Shown: positions 20,931 through 32,452 of the stretch, in pieces
How the letters are laid out: each line of letters begins with the position of its first letter
Numbering within the stretch: position 1 is the first letter of the stretch
Origin: Schizophyllum amplum
Lineage: Eukaryota; Basidiomycota; Agaricomycetes; Agaricales; Schizophyllaceae
NCBI GenBank assembly: GCA_007026445.1
Contig: VDMD01000004.1
Coordinates: 1,736,001 to 1,800,000 of the forward strand
DNA length: 64,000 bases
Reading direction: 5' to 3'
The notes under the pieces: generated by a model
The model's database searches: none
Told to the model about the DNA's origin: nothing
What the model saw: the letters and a program-made list of their open reading frames with translations, nothing else
Made by a program: the position numbers and the translations under genes

Positions 20931-22466
20931 ATGTTCGATGAGCCATTAGAACCTGGCGCTCCTGCGCTGGAAATTCCGAGCCTGGTGAAGCTATGCCAGC
21001 GAGGTGCGTGTGTTTGCACGATCATGCGTGGAAGCAGGAACTGATGGCTGCTGTAGTGGCGGCAAATAATGCAATGAGTAAGCATTGTGCTGGGGGACGG
21101 TGTTGTATCAGAACAGACTGACGTTTCGCCAGGTATCCCATGCTTTGGCGACCTGCGAGTAGATTTATTGCGCCCGATCTTGGGTCTGGCAGAAGGGGAA
21201 GACCTGATGCGTTGGGAGGAGGATTCTCCGGTGTGTAATATTGCTCGACCTTGCAGATCGAGTGTTGACACCTCCTTTGTCTACCCAGGATCTGCAGGAG
21301 CACACAGGAGGTGTGTTGACGCTTGGGTTCGGCTCATTGACAGACACTCATGATCGGTCTTCAGCCGCATGGAGGATTGTCTTCCGGAAGAAATTCCCTT
21401 TGGAGTACCAGAGGATGGAGGATGAGAACAGGATTCCGGAGTCGTGGGGCCAAGTCTATCTTGTGCGTAGCTTCACAGTAGCTTATGACACCACCTGCTC
21501 ATTCATCGCTGCAGTCTTTAAAAGAACAGGACAAACGACGCTTTGAGGAGGCGCGCAACAAGCTACGCAGCGCCCGAGAGGAAGAGGAAGACCGCAAGCG
21601 CGGGCGTATGACGAAAGTCACCGCCAAGCCTTTGCCCTTGAAGCGGAAATGTGAGCCCTGTCATTCCGAGCCGTCGTTCCGTTCGCTGACTCCTCACAGT
21701 CGCCCAGCCCGGCCCACCGAAGACACTATTGCAGAAGGCTCGCACGACGGCATCCAAGCAACAACAAGCTACCTTCACACGCATGCTGCCCCCCGCATTC
21801 TCTTCCAAGTCGTATGCACCGATCATCAAGAAGCCCGACATTCTACCTGGTCCGTCCGCAAGCACCAGCAGTCACGTATCTGTCACGACCGTCATGCACC
21901 CACGACCACCGTCAACCCCCCTTGCATCGTCGTCCTCATCTGCGCCGTCATCCCGAAGTTCCAGTTCTTCTTCTGTCGGGCCGAACGCTCGGTACGCCGG
22001 CTCTCCCATGAAGTACTTGCCTGCCTCAGGTTCTGCGCATAGCGCCCCTCCTGCTCGACACTCATCATCGGCGGAAACTATCGTTCGCATCAGCGAGCCC
22101 AAGCCAACGCTCGCCAGAGGCAGCAACCCCCGCCCTACATTGCCATTACCAGCGCCCAGGCCCTCATCTCAAGCACCGCCCGTTAAGATCTCTGCTGTAG
22201 ATCGACTCTCGAAGCTGCCCGCCTCATCATCGCCGGCGCCCAACAACCGATGCAGACCGCCGTCGGGTCCCCCGGCCCCATATGAAGCAGTTCCCACCCC
22301 GGACAAGTCTCCCTTCATGGCGAAGGTCTCGCTGTCCTGCCCTCCACCACAGCCGCCTGTCGGCCCTCCGCCCGCGAAACGAATCAAGAGGGCAAAGGAT
22401 CCGATGGCGTGCCTCTTCATGCCTAAAACCCGCGCCATCTCCCAAATACGAGCGAGCGGGAAATAA
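20931..22466 (+). CDS. Elongin A-like RNA polymerase II transcription factor SIII subunit
   Basis: Exons 20931-21003, 21057-21077, 21133-21230, 21289-21462, 21515-21650 and 21700-22466 encode 422 residues. Residues 17-110 form the Elongin A domain: IPSLVKLCQRVAANNAMSI (F-box/BC-box like), LRVDLLRPILGLAEGEDL, a Leu/Glu stretch and AAWRIVFRKKFPLEYQRM. A charged helix (LKEQDKRRFEEARNKLR) follows, then 250 residues rich in Ser and Pro with a basic end. The second exon is 21 bases. A possible 33-base intron inside exon 4 was not used because it is too short. Known role: stimulates Pol II elongation, and in an Elongin-Cul ubiquitin ligase helps remove stalled Pol II. Confidence 0.82.
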
Positions 22467-23218
22467 GCATAGGGATATACCTGCCGATCGTGCTTCTCTT
22501 ACCGTTGAACAGGCTACAGATACGTCGCGCTCAGCGACACTGCTCCTAGCGGTGTAATGCCCTCTCTAGGCCTCACTTTTCGCCCGGCGCTTCTGCTTGG
22601 TCTGCGGCGCCCCTACAAACTCGACCTGGCTTCTCCAGATTCGAACGCGCTCGCGAACGTGCCTGCCGCAGCGCCTACACTCGCGCCTCATATACCCGCT
22701 GTAGTACTATAGCTTTCCGTATCGTACACTGTAAGGCTATTATCATTGATCTGTGGACGTCTTTCTCCGCGGCTGCAAGTTCCTGCAACTTCACAATGCT
22801 CGCGAGCAGTGGCTGATCATCGTGCGGCTCGTTCTAACGATCGTCCTTGCCACGATCAGGTTACTAGGTTACTACAACGACCAACCCGACTTGAAGCTTG
22901 AAGTTCAACGATCCACTTCGAGTATCGCACCTGAAAGACTATTGCTCGAGTACTGGACTCGTATTCATGGAGTAGTCGCTACAGCACATAATAATACATC
23001 GCTCGTCCACTACTCGTAACTTTTCATTAGCGTTACAACAGACAACAGCAGGCCTGGGCTGGACAAGACCCCGTCGCCTGGCATGAAAATACAGAAATGC
23101 GTGAAGATATAGTGGTGACAACAATGACTGTATGCGATGCGAGCGATCAACGAGAGTACCGGTGACACAACAACAAGAATAGAAAAGAGGATGAGAGAAT
23201 ACATATCTACATCTACAT
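22467..23218. other. Convergent 3' flanks of Elongin A and TEF1
   Basis: One short plus-strand frame (22557-22712, 51 codons, MPSLGLTFRP...) is open but resembles nothing I know and has no other support. No RNA gene seen. Confidence 0.35.
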
Positions 23219-24955
<1,737 letters not shown>

Positions 24956-24967
24956 TTTGAATGATTT

Positions 24968-25108
24968 CTTTAGGGATGGTCAGCAACTGAAGATCGCACG
25001 AGATCGCAGAGTTTTGGAGCGACAATGGCGGGACCGTTGTCGATGCAGATGGGGGAGGGGAAGATGAATGCGATGGGGAAGAGGATCACTGAGGATTGCA
25101 GTACTCAC
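24968..25108 (-). other. Probable 5'-UTR intron of TEF1
   Basis: On the minus strand a donor GTGAGTACTG opens at 25108 and an acceptor (CCCTAAAG) closes at 24968, followed by AAATCATTCAAAATGGG containing the start codon. Long leader introns are common in fungal TEF1 genes. Confidence 0.5.
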
Positions 25109-25620
25109 TTGAGCTTGAAAGAGGGAGGAAGGGGGGAGTACGAGAGGAAGATGAGGGTTGAGAGAAAGACGGAGCGGGACCTTCGCCTCTTATTTATCGG
25201 GCGCTGAAATAAAATTTTTGATCGATGTTATCGGTCACGCTTATGGACAATCAGTCACAGTGTGACACTCTGGTGGCAATGCCGGGTCAAGGTTCGGGTA
25301 CTGACTCAGTGACTGTAACCTGTTATTCCATTCGCTCATGTCGCCCATGCCCATGGCCTGCTCGGATCTCCGTGAAATCGATGATAGGATTACATGCATT
25401 TTGTCTGGTACTTTCTACACGGCATTGAGATGATACAGCGTCGACTGGTGCAGAGACAGAAATAAATAGTATAAACTACAAGCGAGCGCAGGACGAACAA
25501 CGCCAGAGGTTGGGTCGCCGATGAACAATGAGCATCGAGCCCATCGATGACGATCAGAAGCGTGTCCGCATGTCACCCGCACAGGCGATGTAAGGAGATC
25601 ATGACCACATCGCTATTGCT
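25109..25620. other. TEF1 promoter and 3' flank of the kinase gene
   Basis: Contains the TATA-like element near 25191-25198 (minus strand). No further gene. Confidence 0.45.
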
Positions 25621-27469
25621 CTACGCGCCCCATCCAGAGCCGCCGCTAAGGAAACGGCATTGGAGAATTCGCTCGAACGTAGGACGCGCACCAACGTCGA
25701 CCTGCAGACATGCACGTACCAGAGCAGCGGCGTCCCCCAGTGCGCCACCACCATCTGTCTCCAACCCCTCCTTCGATGTGTCGTCGCCGCATCTATCCTC
25801 CAGCGCGATAGACGCCTTGGCAAATGGCGACCTGAGACCTTCCTGTGCTTCGGCCGCATTTTCGAAGGGGCATTCACCTACTAGCAAGACATAGGCGACA
25901 ACGCCGAATGCCCATACGTCTTGCTCTTTCCCGTAATATCGCTCTCCGCGGAGGATTTCAGGACCAGCGTAATCCAAGCTGGTGATATTGTCAGCACACA
26001 GAGCAACAAGCGCAACGAGCGATACTCACGTTCCGCTGAAGGTATCCCAGCCGTTCTTCCTCACCAGACCTGAGCTTCCGAAGTCAATCAGAATGCACTG
26101 GCCATGGGGGCGAGGACAACATTCTCATCCTTGATGTCGCGATGGACTGCAAAGCCAAGGTCAGATATGCTGGCGATAGTGTAAGCAATACTAGACCCGC
26201 ACCTATACCGTGTGAGTGAAGAAAGGCAAGGGCGTCTGCCATTTGACCCAGATACGTCCTTATAGAACTGGCTGGGAGACCTTGTGGATAAGTCTCGACG
26301 AGGTCGAACAAGTCAGACGGCGGATAAGGCTCTCCAGGCCTGATTTCTGGCGTCGACGAGGGCAGTAGGAGGTAGTAGTAGTGGCTGTCCTCAAAGTAGT
26401 CCTGCAGTGGACATATGTTCGGATGTCCCTTCACAACTTTGCCCTCCACCCAGTCATCGTTTAGCGCGTCCGGATCCAGCCTGCCGGGGTGCCACGGGCG
26501 ACGAGGCGGTAGTACGTAGGATGTGTTCGAGATGGCGGACATGACGTAGATCTCGATGGGGATAGTGCCATATCTCGGATGTCGCTTCCAGCAGTCGGCA
26601 AGGATGCGTGACTTGATGACCTGCTTGATGACAATAGGGGCCTGCGCGAAAGGTCAGCTAAAGCATAGCCCAAGCTTCAGTTTGCGTACTCCCAGAGAGC
26701 CGTCGGCCATTATCTCTCTTGCTCGCTTGACAAGTCCGTACGCGCCACGGCCGATCTCTCCTTCGATGTTGAATTCATCGATGGTGCGATTGCCAGGACA
26801 AACCTGCTCGTCTGTGGGGGACGGCGCACGAGTAGATGCGACACTGAGTCGGCTGGATTGACTGTCCGTCCGACGGAGACTAGGCGGCAAACTTGGTGGC
26901 GGAGAGGGCGGCGGTTCTATCGGAGCGATCGACACGCGCCCGGCGATCAAGGAGACCCGCTGTTGCGAGTTGCGGCGGCTGTTGGACGTGGTGTTGTTGG
27001 TGTGCGAGACAAGGGTGGTCGAGAAAGAGGAGGAATAGCAGTGGATAAGGGTGAAGCAGAACGAGAGTGCGATGGCGAGGAAAAGTAACTCTGGGGCTCC
27101 GATGAGAAGTTCAGTGGCGAGAGGGATATAGCGGAAGGGGAGGTCGGCGTGTTGGTGACAGCACGCATGACCTTTGATGGGTCTGTGCGGACGTTGAGCG
27201 ACACGAGCGATAGCACACTGCTGGCATTACACACCTTGCAGGCGCTGTGGCGAGGGTTCCGCTATTTTGAGCCGCGTCTCCGGGGCTCTTGCGGGAGGTC
27301 CCGCCCTTTCATCGTTATCCTCGTTTTCATCCCAGTCGAAGCCACGCCCTATGGACGTGACCTTGTAGCTCCCGACGCTCGACGCTCGGTAGAGCTTGCC
27401 GTACGAAGGCGACTTCCAGTCATCCGAATCATCGAAGTTGAGGTCGAAGGTGGAGGACGTCGAGAGCAT
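25621..27469 (-). CDS. PAS-kinase-like (CAMK group) Ser/Thr protein kinase; frame broken once, N-terminal splicing unresolved
   Basis: Exons are 27235-27469, 26690-27182, 26203-26641, 26030-26146 and 25621-25978, about 547 residues. An N-terminal Ser/Pro-rich region has no visible PAS domain. The kinase core shows GEIGRGAYGLVKRA, the Lys in IVIKQVIK, HPNICPLQDYFED, YYYLLLP, HGIVHRDIKDENVVL, IDFGSSGLVRKNG, FSGTLDYAGPEILRGE and YGKEQDVWAFGVV, the pattern of PAS kinases (PASK/Psk). A minus-strand C run at 26106-26110 has five bases where six would keep the frame between HRDIKDENVVL and IDFGSSG; exon length confirms one missing base. Exon 2 also changes frame somewhere between 26960 and 27182, where a small unrecognised intron is an alternative explanation. 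Confidence 0.78.
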
Positions 27470-28610
27470 ATGGATATCGAGACGAAGGTCTCTTGCAAGA
27501 AGAGTAGCGCACGACGTCCAGACGGAATGCCGGCGTCGAGTAGATGAAGGCTGAGAGAGTGGAGCCAAGACCGACTTTTGGTAATCTGGACCGACATCAC
27601 AGACACGTGCGATTGGCTCCCTTTCTCTCCCGCGCTCTCTTCCGCACTCCTTGGGGTTGCCTGGTTCCGACCGGCAATCGCGCCTGTCCTCGAGGACCGT
27701 CATGATTTCGGTTCGATGGCAAGTCCCAATCGACGGCACGAGATACCATCATAACAAGTGGCCGCTTTGTACACGTGGCTACTACTTACATGCCAACTCG
27801 GCGCCCGTTCATTGACCCGCCCCGCTTGTAAGGCACCCGTTCAACATGCGCTTGACCTCGTCCAAATTCCGTTGAGAGCCACACTGGAGTCACAGTCGTG
27901 GCGCATCGTATATCGTAATCTCCGAGACACGACGCCCAGCTCATCAGTGCAGTACGTATTCACGTATGCTTGCCAAGGTAGGTCCGGCAGGTGTCTGTTC
28001 TAAGGCCCACAGGCATTGCAACGTACGAGATTATTGGAGAGGAACAAGTCGCCGACGCTCATGCGCAGGGTCCTACCCACCTTGACTCATGCAGGACTAT
28101 GACAGGACTGTGAGGGTCTTTTGTGATTGACTGTGTGGTTGTATATGGCGTGCATGATTTGAACGCCCTAGTCCGTGTGTGTACGTAGGCGCATCTGACT
28201 CTTCTGGAAATAATGCAGATGTCGACAGTGCCTCCTCTCCGATCTTTGCATAGAGAGCACGCCAATGGGCAGCATAATATACGCACAAGACCGTCAGGAC
28301 GAAGCGAATCTGAAAGTCGAACTTCGCGGTCACGTCTCGTGACTTTAGTGACATGTGACGTCTAGCCTACGCCGCATCGCAGTACACGACCGTCGTCCAT
28401 CCTCAAGAAAACAGTGAGTATGCCCGTCCCGCTGCTGGTCCTACGCCGTATCCTTGCTCCTCCGAGTCCCTGCTCTCCGTTTGCATGTCATTTGGACACA
28501 TTCGGCCCAGAAATGCGTCGGATGGACTCGACAGGCCCGGGATGACGATCGCATCCAAAAGTTTCGCAGAGTTCATTTTCTGATCCGCCTCTTTCCTTCA
28601 GCCTTCCGCC
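27470..28610. other. Long divergent intergenic region, kinase / RPL32
   Basis: About 1.1 kb with no supported gene; frames here are short and unspliced. Pyrimidine-rich DNA just before the RPL32 start (CCTCTTTCCTTCAGCCTTCCGCC) is typical of a ribosomal protein promoter. Confidence 0.45.
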
Positions 28611-29199
28611 ATGGTCGCATCCATCCCCATCGTCAAGAAGCGCACGAAGCCCTTCAAGTGCGTAACGTATGCATTCAAAACTAGCTTTCGCTGAACAAAA
28701 CGCTGTTCAGGCGCCACCAGTCGGATCGCTACCATGGAGTGAAGGAGTCATGGAGGAAGCCCAAGGGTATCGATAACAGGGTTCGCCGCCGCTTCAAGGG
28801 CCAGACGCCCATGCCCAAGGTGCGTTTTCAGCGCGTTACGCGTGGATCCACGTCTGACAGTACCAATAGATCGGTTACGGCAGCAACAAGAAGGTATGCC
28901 CACCTCCATCCATCTTCGATCATACTCTCATCGTATCATGCAGACCCGGCATGTGCTCCCGAACGGCTTGAAGAAGTTCCTCGTCAGCAACATCCGCGAG
29001 ATGGACCTGCTCTTGATGCACAACAAGAGCTACTCTGCCGAGATCGCCCACAACGTCTCTTCCCGCAACCGGACTGCGATTCTCGAGCGGTATGTCTATC
29101 TTCTGGCATGGTCTATTCGTATGCTCATTATATGCTAGCGCGAAGGTGCTCGGTGTCAAGGTCACCAACTCGGCTGCCCGCCTCCGCTCAGAGGAGTAA
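28611..29199 (+). CDS. RPL32: 60S ribosomal protein L32 (eL32)
   Basis: Exons 28611-28657, 28711-28819, 28870-28893, 28944-29089 and 29139-29199 encode 128 residues. The sequence is continuous over the joins: [56 protein letters not shown] and [18 protein letters not shown]. The third exon is 24 bases (eight codons, IGYGSNKK). Size and motifs match eL32 fully. Known role: structural protein of the large ribosomal subunit. Confidence 0.96.
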
Positions 29200-29650
29200 A
29201 ATTGTCGCTTGCTCACATCCCGCCGCGTTTTTCTCTCATATATCATCATGTACTGCATATGCCGGAGCAATCCACCCCATGCGACTATGCCAACCGCATC
29301 TTCGGGCACCATCGACGAGTGACTGGGCCGCGCAATGTCAGTACCATTTCCGTATGCGCCCCCGGATCCCCCATATCATGAGTTAAACGTCGGCTCCGTG
29401 ACACTACTGTGAAGTACCGCCGAGCGCGCACGGTCATGGCAGGGAAGGGTTGACCGTCGTTCATGGCTACAGGCAGTTAAGTAGCTGGTACCGCGCGGCA
29501 AGATCCGCACAGCTGTGACGGCGTTTGCGTCACCGGATAGCCTCAGAAAAGTTGTCTTCAGCATTCACATTCACCTGTCCGCCGTGTGCTATACTGCTGC
29601 CAAACTTCTGTGATGTCTTTCTCGAAATCCAGGTAAGCTATGTATGGTAG
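29200..29650. other. Intergenic RPL32 to MEMO gene
   Basis: 451 bases; 3' flank of RPL32 and promoter of the MEMO gene. Nothing specific seen. Confidence 0.45.
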
Positions 29651-30955
29651 ATGGTCTCCAGAGTTGACCAGAACGCGTCCATCAGGCAGAAGGATGTTCG
29701 CACTGCAAGCCACGCTGGGTCCTGGTATACCGGTGATGGTAAGGCATCGGACGGGCAGCCCATGAAACCTTAGGATATGCGATCTGATGTCCCACGAGGT
29801 GTCGAGCTGAACCAACAGCTTGATCGGTGGCTTGCTGCTGTCGGGCCTACAGATGACTCGTATCCTATTCATGGCTCTAAAGCTATCATCGCACCGTGCG
29901 GCCTCATGTCTTCCCTGTGCCATTCTAGCCTGACGATATACACAGACATGCCGGATATTCATATTCCGGACCCGCAGCGGCTTGGGCGTATAAGAGCATC
30001 GATACCACTGACATGTAGGTGGCCCCGAACATTCCATCATTATCCTTCTTACGCTCATCTACAGCAAGAGGGTCTTCGTCCTAGGACCTTCTCATCACAT
30101 TTACTTAGACGGATGTGCGCTGTCCAGGTGCAAAGAATATGCCACTCCAATTGGCAATCTTCCGCTTGATTTAGAAAGTGCGTATAATTTCGGTCCTTAT
30201 TGCCACATACTAATCAAAGGTTACCAGCTATCGAAGAACTGGACAAGACGGGTCAGTTCGAGTTCCTAGACATTGCGGACGACGAGGCAGAGCATAGTCT
30301 CGAAATGCATCTGCCTTACATCCGAAAGATCTTCCAACAAAGGTGCGTAGGACATGGACGTGTGTGTCCTGTTCCTGACGTTCACAGCAATATACGCATC
30401 GTACCCATCGTGGTGGGCGCCATAAATGAGGGAGCCGAGCAGCAATTTGGATCTCTCCTTGCACCGTATCTCGCGCGGCCCGACACCTTCTGTGTCGTCT
30501 CTAGTGATTTCTGCCACTGGTAATACCACCACCTTATTCCGTCGCTCGCACTGAAACCAGCCAGGGGATCTCGCTTCCATTATACCTTCTACTATCCGGA
30601 GCCCGTCCCTAGCGCCGAGCCTGGGGTCAGGCTGTCCCGTAGCGTGGCACCTTCGGAGGCACATCCCATCCACGAGTCTATAACCCGTCTTGATCGCGAG
30701 GCCATGGACATTCTGACTCTTCCTCCTGCAAAGGCGTCTACTGCCCACCCGGAATTCGCCAAATACCTTGCTCGGACGAAGAATACGATCTGTGGTCGGC
30801 ATCCTATCGGGGTACTATTTGGCGCCATGGCTGGACTTGAGAAGGGTCAAGGCAAGGACGCTATGGTCAAGTGGGTTCGGTATGAGCATAGTAGCGAATG
30901 CGAGACGATACGCGACTCGAGCGTCAGTTACGCCAGTGCATGGGTCAAATTTTGA
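29651..30955 (+). CDS. MHO1: MEMO-family protein (Mho1/YJR008W type)
   Basis: Seven exons (29651-29738, 29799-29895, 29946-30014, 30065-30177, 30228-30342, 30388-30519, 30565-30955) encode 334 residues. Family motifs, rebuilt across introns: ASHAGSWYTGDG, IIAPHAGYSYSGPAAAWAY, VFVLGPSHHIYLDGCALS, MHLPYIRKIF, VSSDFCHWGSRFHYTFYYP, TICGRHPIGV and SSVSYASAW. The conserved His residues and Cys line the putative active site in this dioxygenase-like fold, and human MEMO1 binds copper/iron. Cellular function in fungi is poorly defined. The start at 29651 is the only in-frame ATG; the first acceptor is GAG. The stop codon is 68 bases from that of the convergent phosphatase gene. Confidence 0.92.
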
Positions 30956-31023
30956 TAGGATGGAACGAATCAAGACTATCGTCAATGTACAATTATACGT
31001 GTAATCTCTAGATCTATTCGCTT

Positions 31024-32167
31024 TCATAGGTTGCTTGATTTTGCATGGTTAATTTGAGAACCGACGGGATAATCCGCATCGTTCTCCGTGCCGGGCAGGC
31101 CAACGTCAATGGTCTGAGATGAGTGGTTAGCTAGAGTCGATGGCACGGGAGCTGGGAGTCAGCCTACCATCCCATCGTGAACCTCCACATCTTGAAAGCC
31201 CCATTCCCTGTCCGCGCCTTTTTCCATGTGAGACCCATCCGCAAGCTTGATGACCTTGTATTTCCCGACTACGCTCTCGCTCGTATCGGACCCCGGGCTT
31301 TTTACCAGCTCCGACAGCGTGCAACAACCAACGCGGAAGTCGTCCGAGCGGTCGCCCACTAGCTCGTGGATGAGCGCAATGGTAGTCGCTGCGTGGCTGA
31401 CAAGCAATATTCTCTGATGCTTGTTCTCCCAACGACGGTCGACCTCAGGTATGAGCGTGCTGAGGAAACCACCGCAGCGGTCGTGGACCTCTGTAACACT
31501 CTCGCCCTTGCGAGAAGGATACCAGACGGGGCTCCAGCCTTCCGGGTCGATTTCGGCGAAGTGAGTCTTGAGGGATTCAGTTGACCCAGGGCGCGGGTGA
31601 AGGCCAGATCCAGGCTTAGCAGGAGAGTACCACTCTGCTAGACCTGAGTTCAATCAATCGTATGCAGTCGGAAACTCTGCCATCGTCCGGACATACCATG
31701 CTCCACGTAGATGGGCAGGCCAAGAGCCTTCGCGATAGGTTGCGAAGTCTGTAGGCAGCGGTCTGGGAGGTTGAGTTACGATTTGCTTCACATGACAGAT
31801 CAAGCGAAAACGAACGCACAATAGGGAGAAGAAAATATGGCAGTAGGCCGCTCATATTCGGGGAGACTGGCGAGGTATCTAGCGGTCTCTTCCGCTTGTG
31901 CCTAAAACTACAGTTAAAGTCACGCTATGAAGCGGGGTGAAAGATGCTACCACTCCGTATGCGGCCAAAGGAGGGTCTCTAGGAAGACCCGTCTCGCTCT
32001 TCCTGCCATTGTACACTTTGTGGAAGCGCCGGACGTGGAAGGAGGCACGTTACCAGTTATTCGTGATCCAGCTTAATCTAAAGCCTTGCACTCATCGTTA
32101 ATACTGGTAGTGGTTTCTCTTCATGGATGTACGAACCATGCCTGACAATGAAGATCTTGTCGACCAT
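31024..32167 (-). CDS. Histidine phosphatase (phosphoglycerate mutase-like) protein, Tfc7 tau55-related
   Basis: Seven exons (32137-32167, 32054-32084, 31951-32002, 31820-31901, 31697-31762, 31168-31643, 31024-31113) encode 275 residues. The phosphoacceptor motif IFIVRHGFRLSW is at the start, followed by TGLPRDPPLAAYG, IFSSPYYRCLQTSQPIA, EHGLAEWYSP and the second catalytic His in LLVSHAATTIALIHEL. This spelling is that of the fungal branch related to the N-terminal half of TFIIIC subunit Tfc7, which also exists as free-standing enzymes. Substrate unknown. The first two exons are only 31 bases each. Confidence 0.88.
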
Positions 32168-32452
32168 GATGGAAGCAGAAAGAGTGAACAAAGGCTTGCC
32201 TAATTGAGGCTTTGAATGGCTCCTCGAAATTCCCACGTCCGCCTGGCATGTCGAGACAGTTGAGGTGGCATTGTCCTTTATGATCATGGAGGTAGGAAGG
32301 ATGCCCCACGGAAGAAGAACGATTTATTTACTACTATGGCGTGATATTGTAGTACAAAGGTCAAGAGAAGGCGTAAACATTATCGACAAGCGGGAATATA
32401 CGATTTCAACGATGAATGTGCAAGATAATCTATAGAAAGCCAGGACGCAACA

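Noticed and set aside
21309..21341. 33-base GT-AG intron in Elongin A
   Set aside because: Too short to splice in fungi and the frame is open without it.
26690..27182. A second definite frameshift in the kinase gene
   Set aside because: The frame changes, but introns of 74, 83 or 212 bases could also explain it, so I do not count it as a missing base.
29558..30058. Minus-strand open frame of 166 codons
   Set aside because: It lies antisense to the MEMO gene, whose spliced exons there match the family motif by motif.
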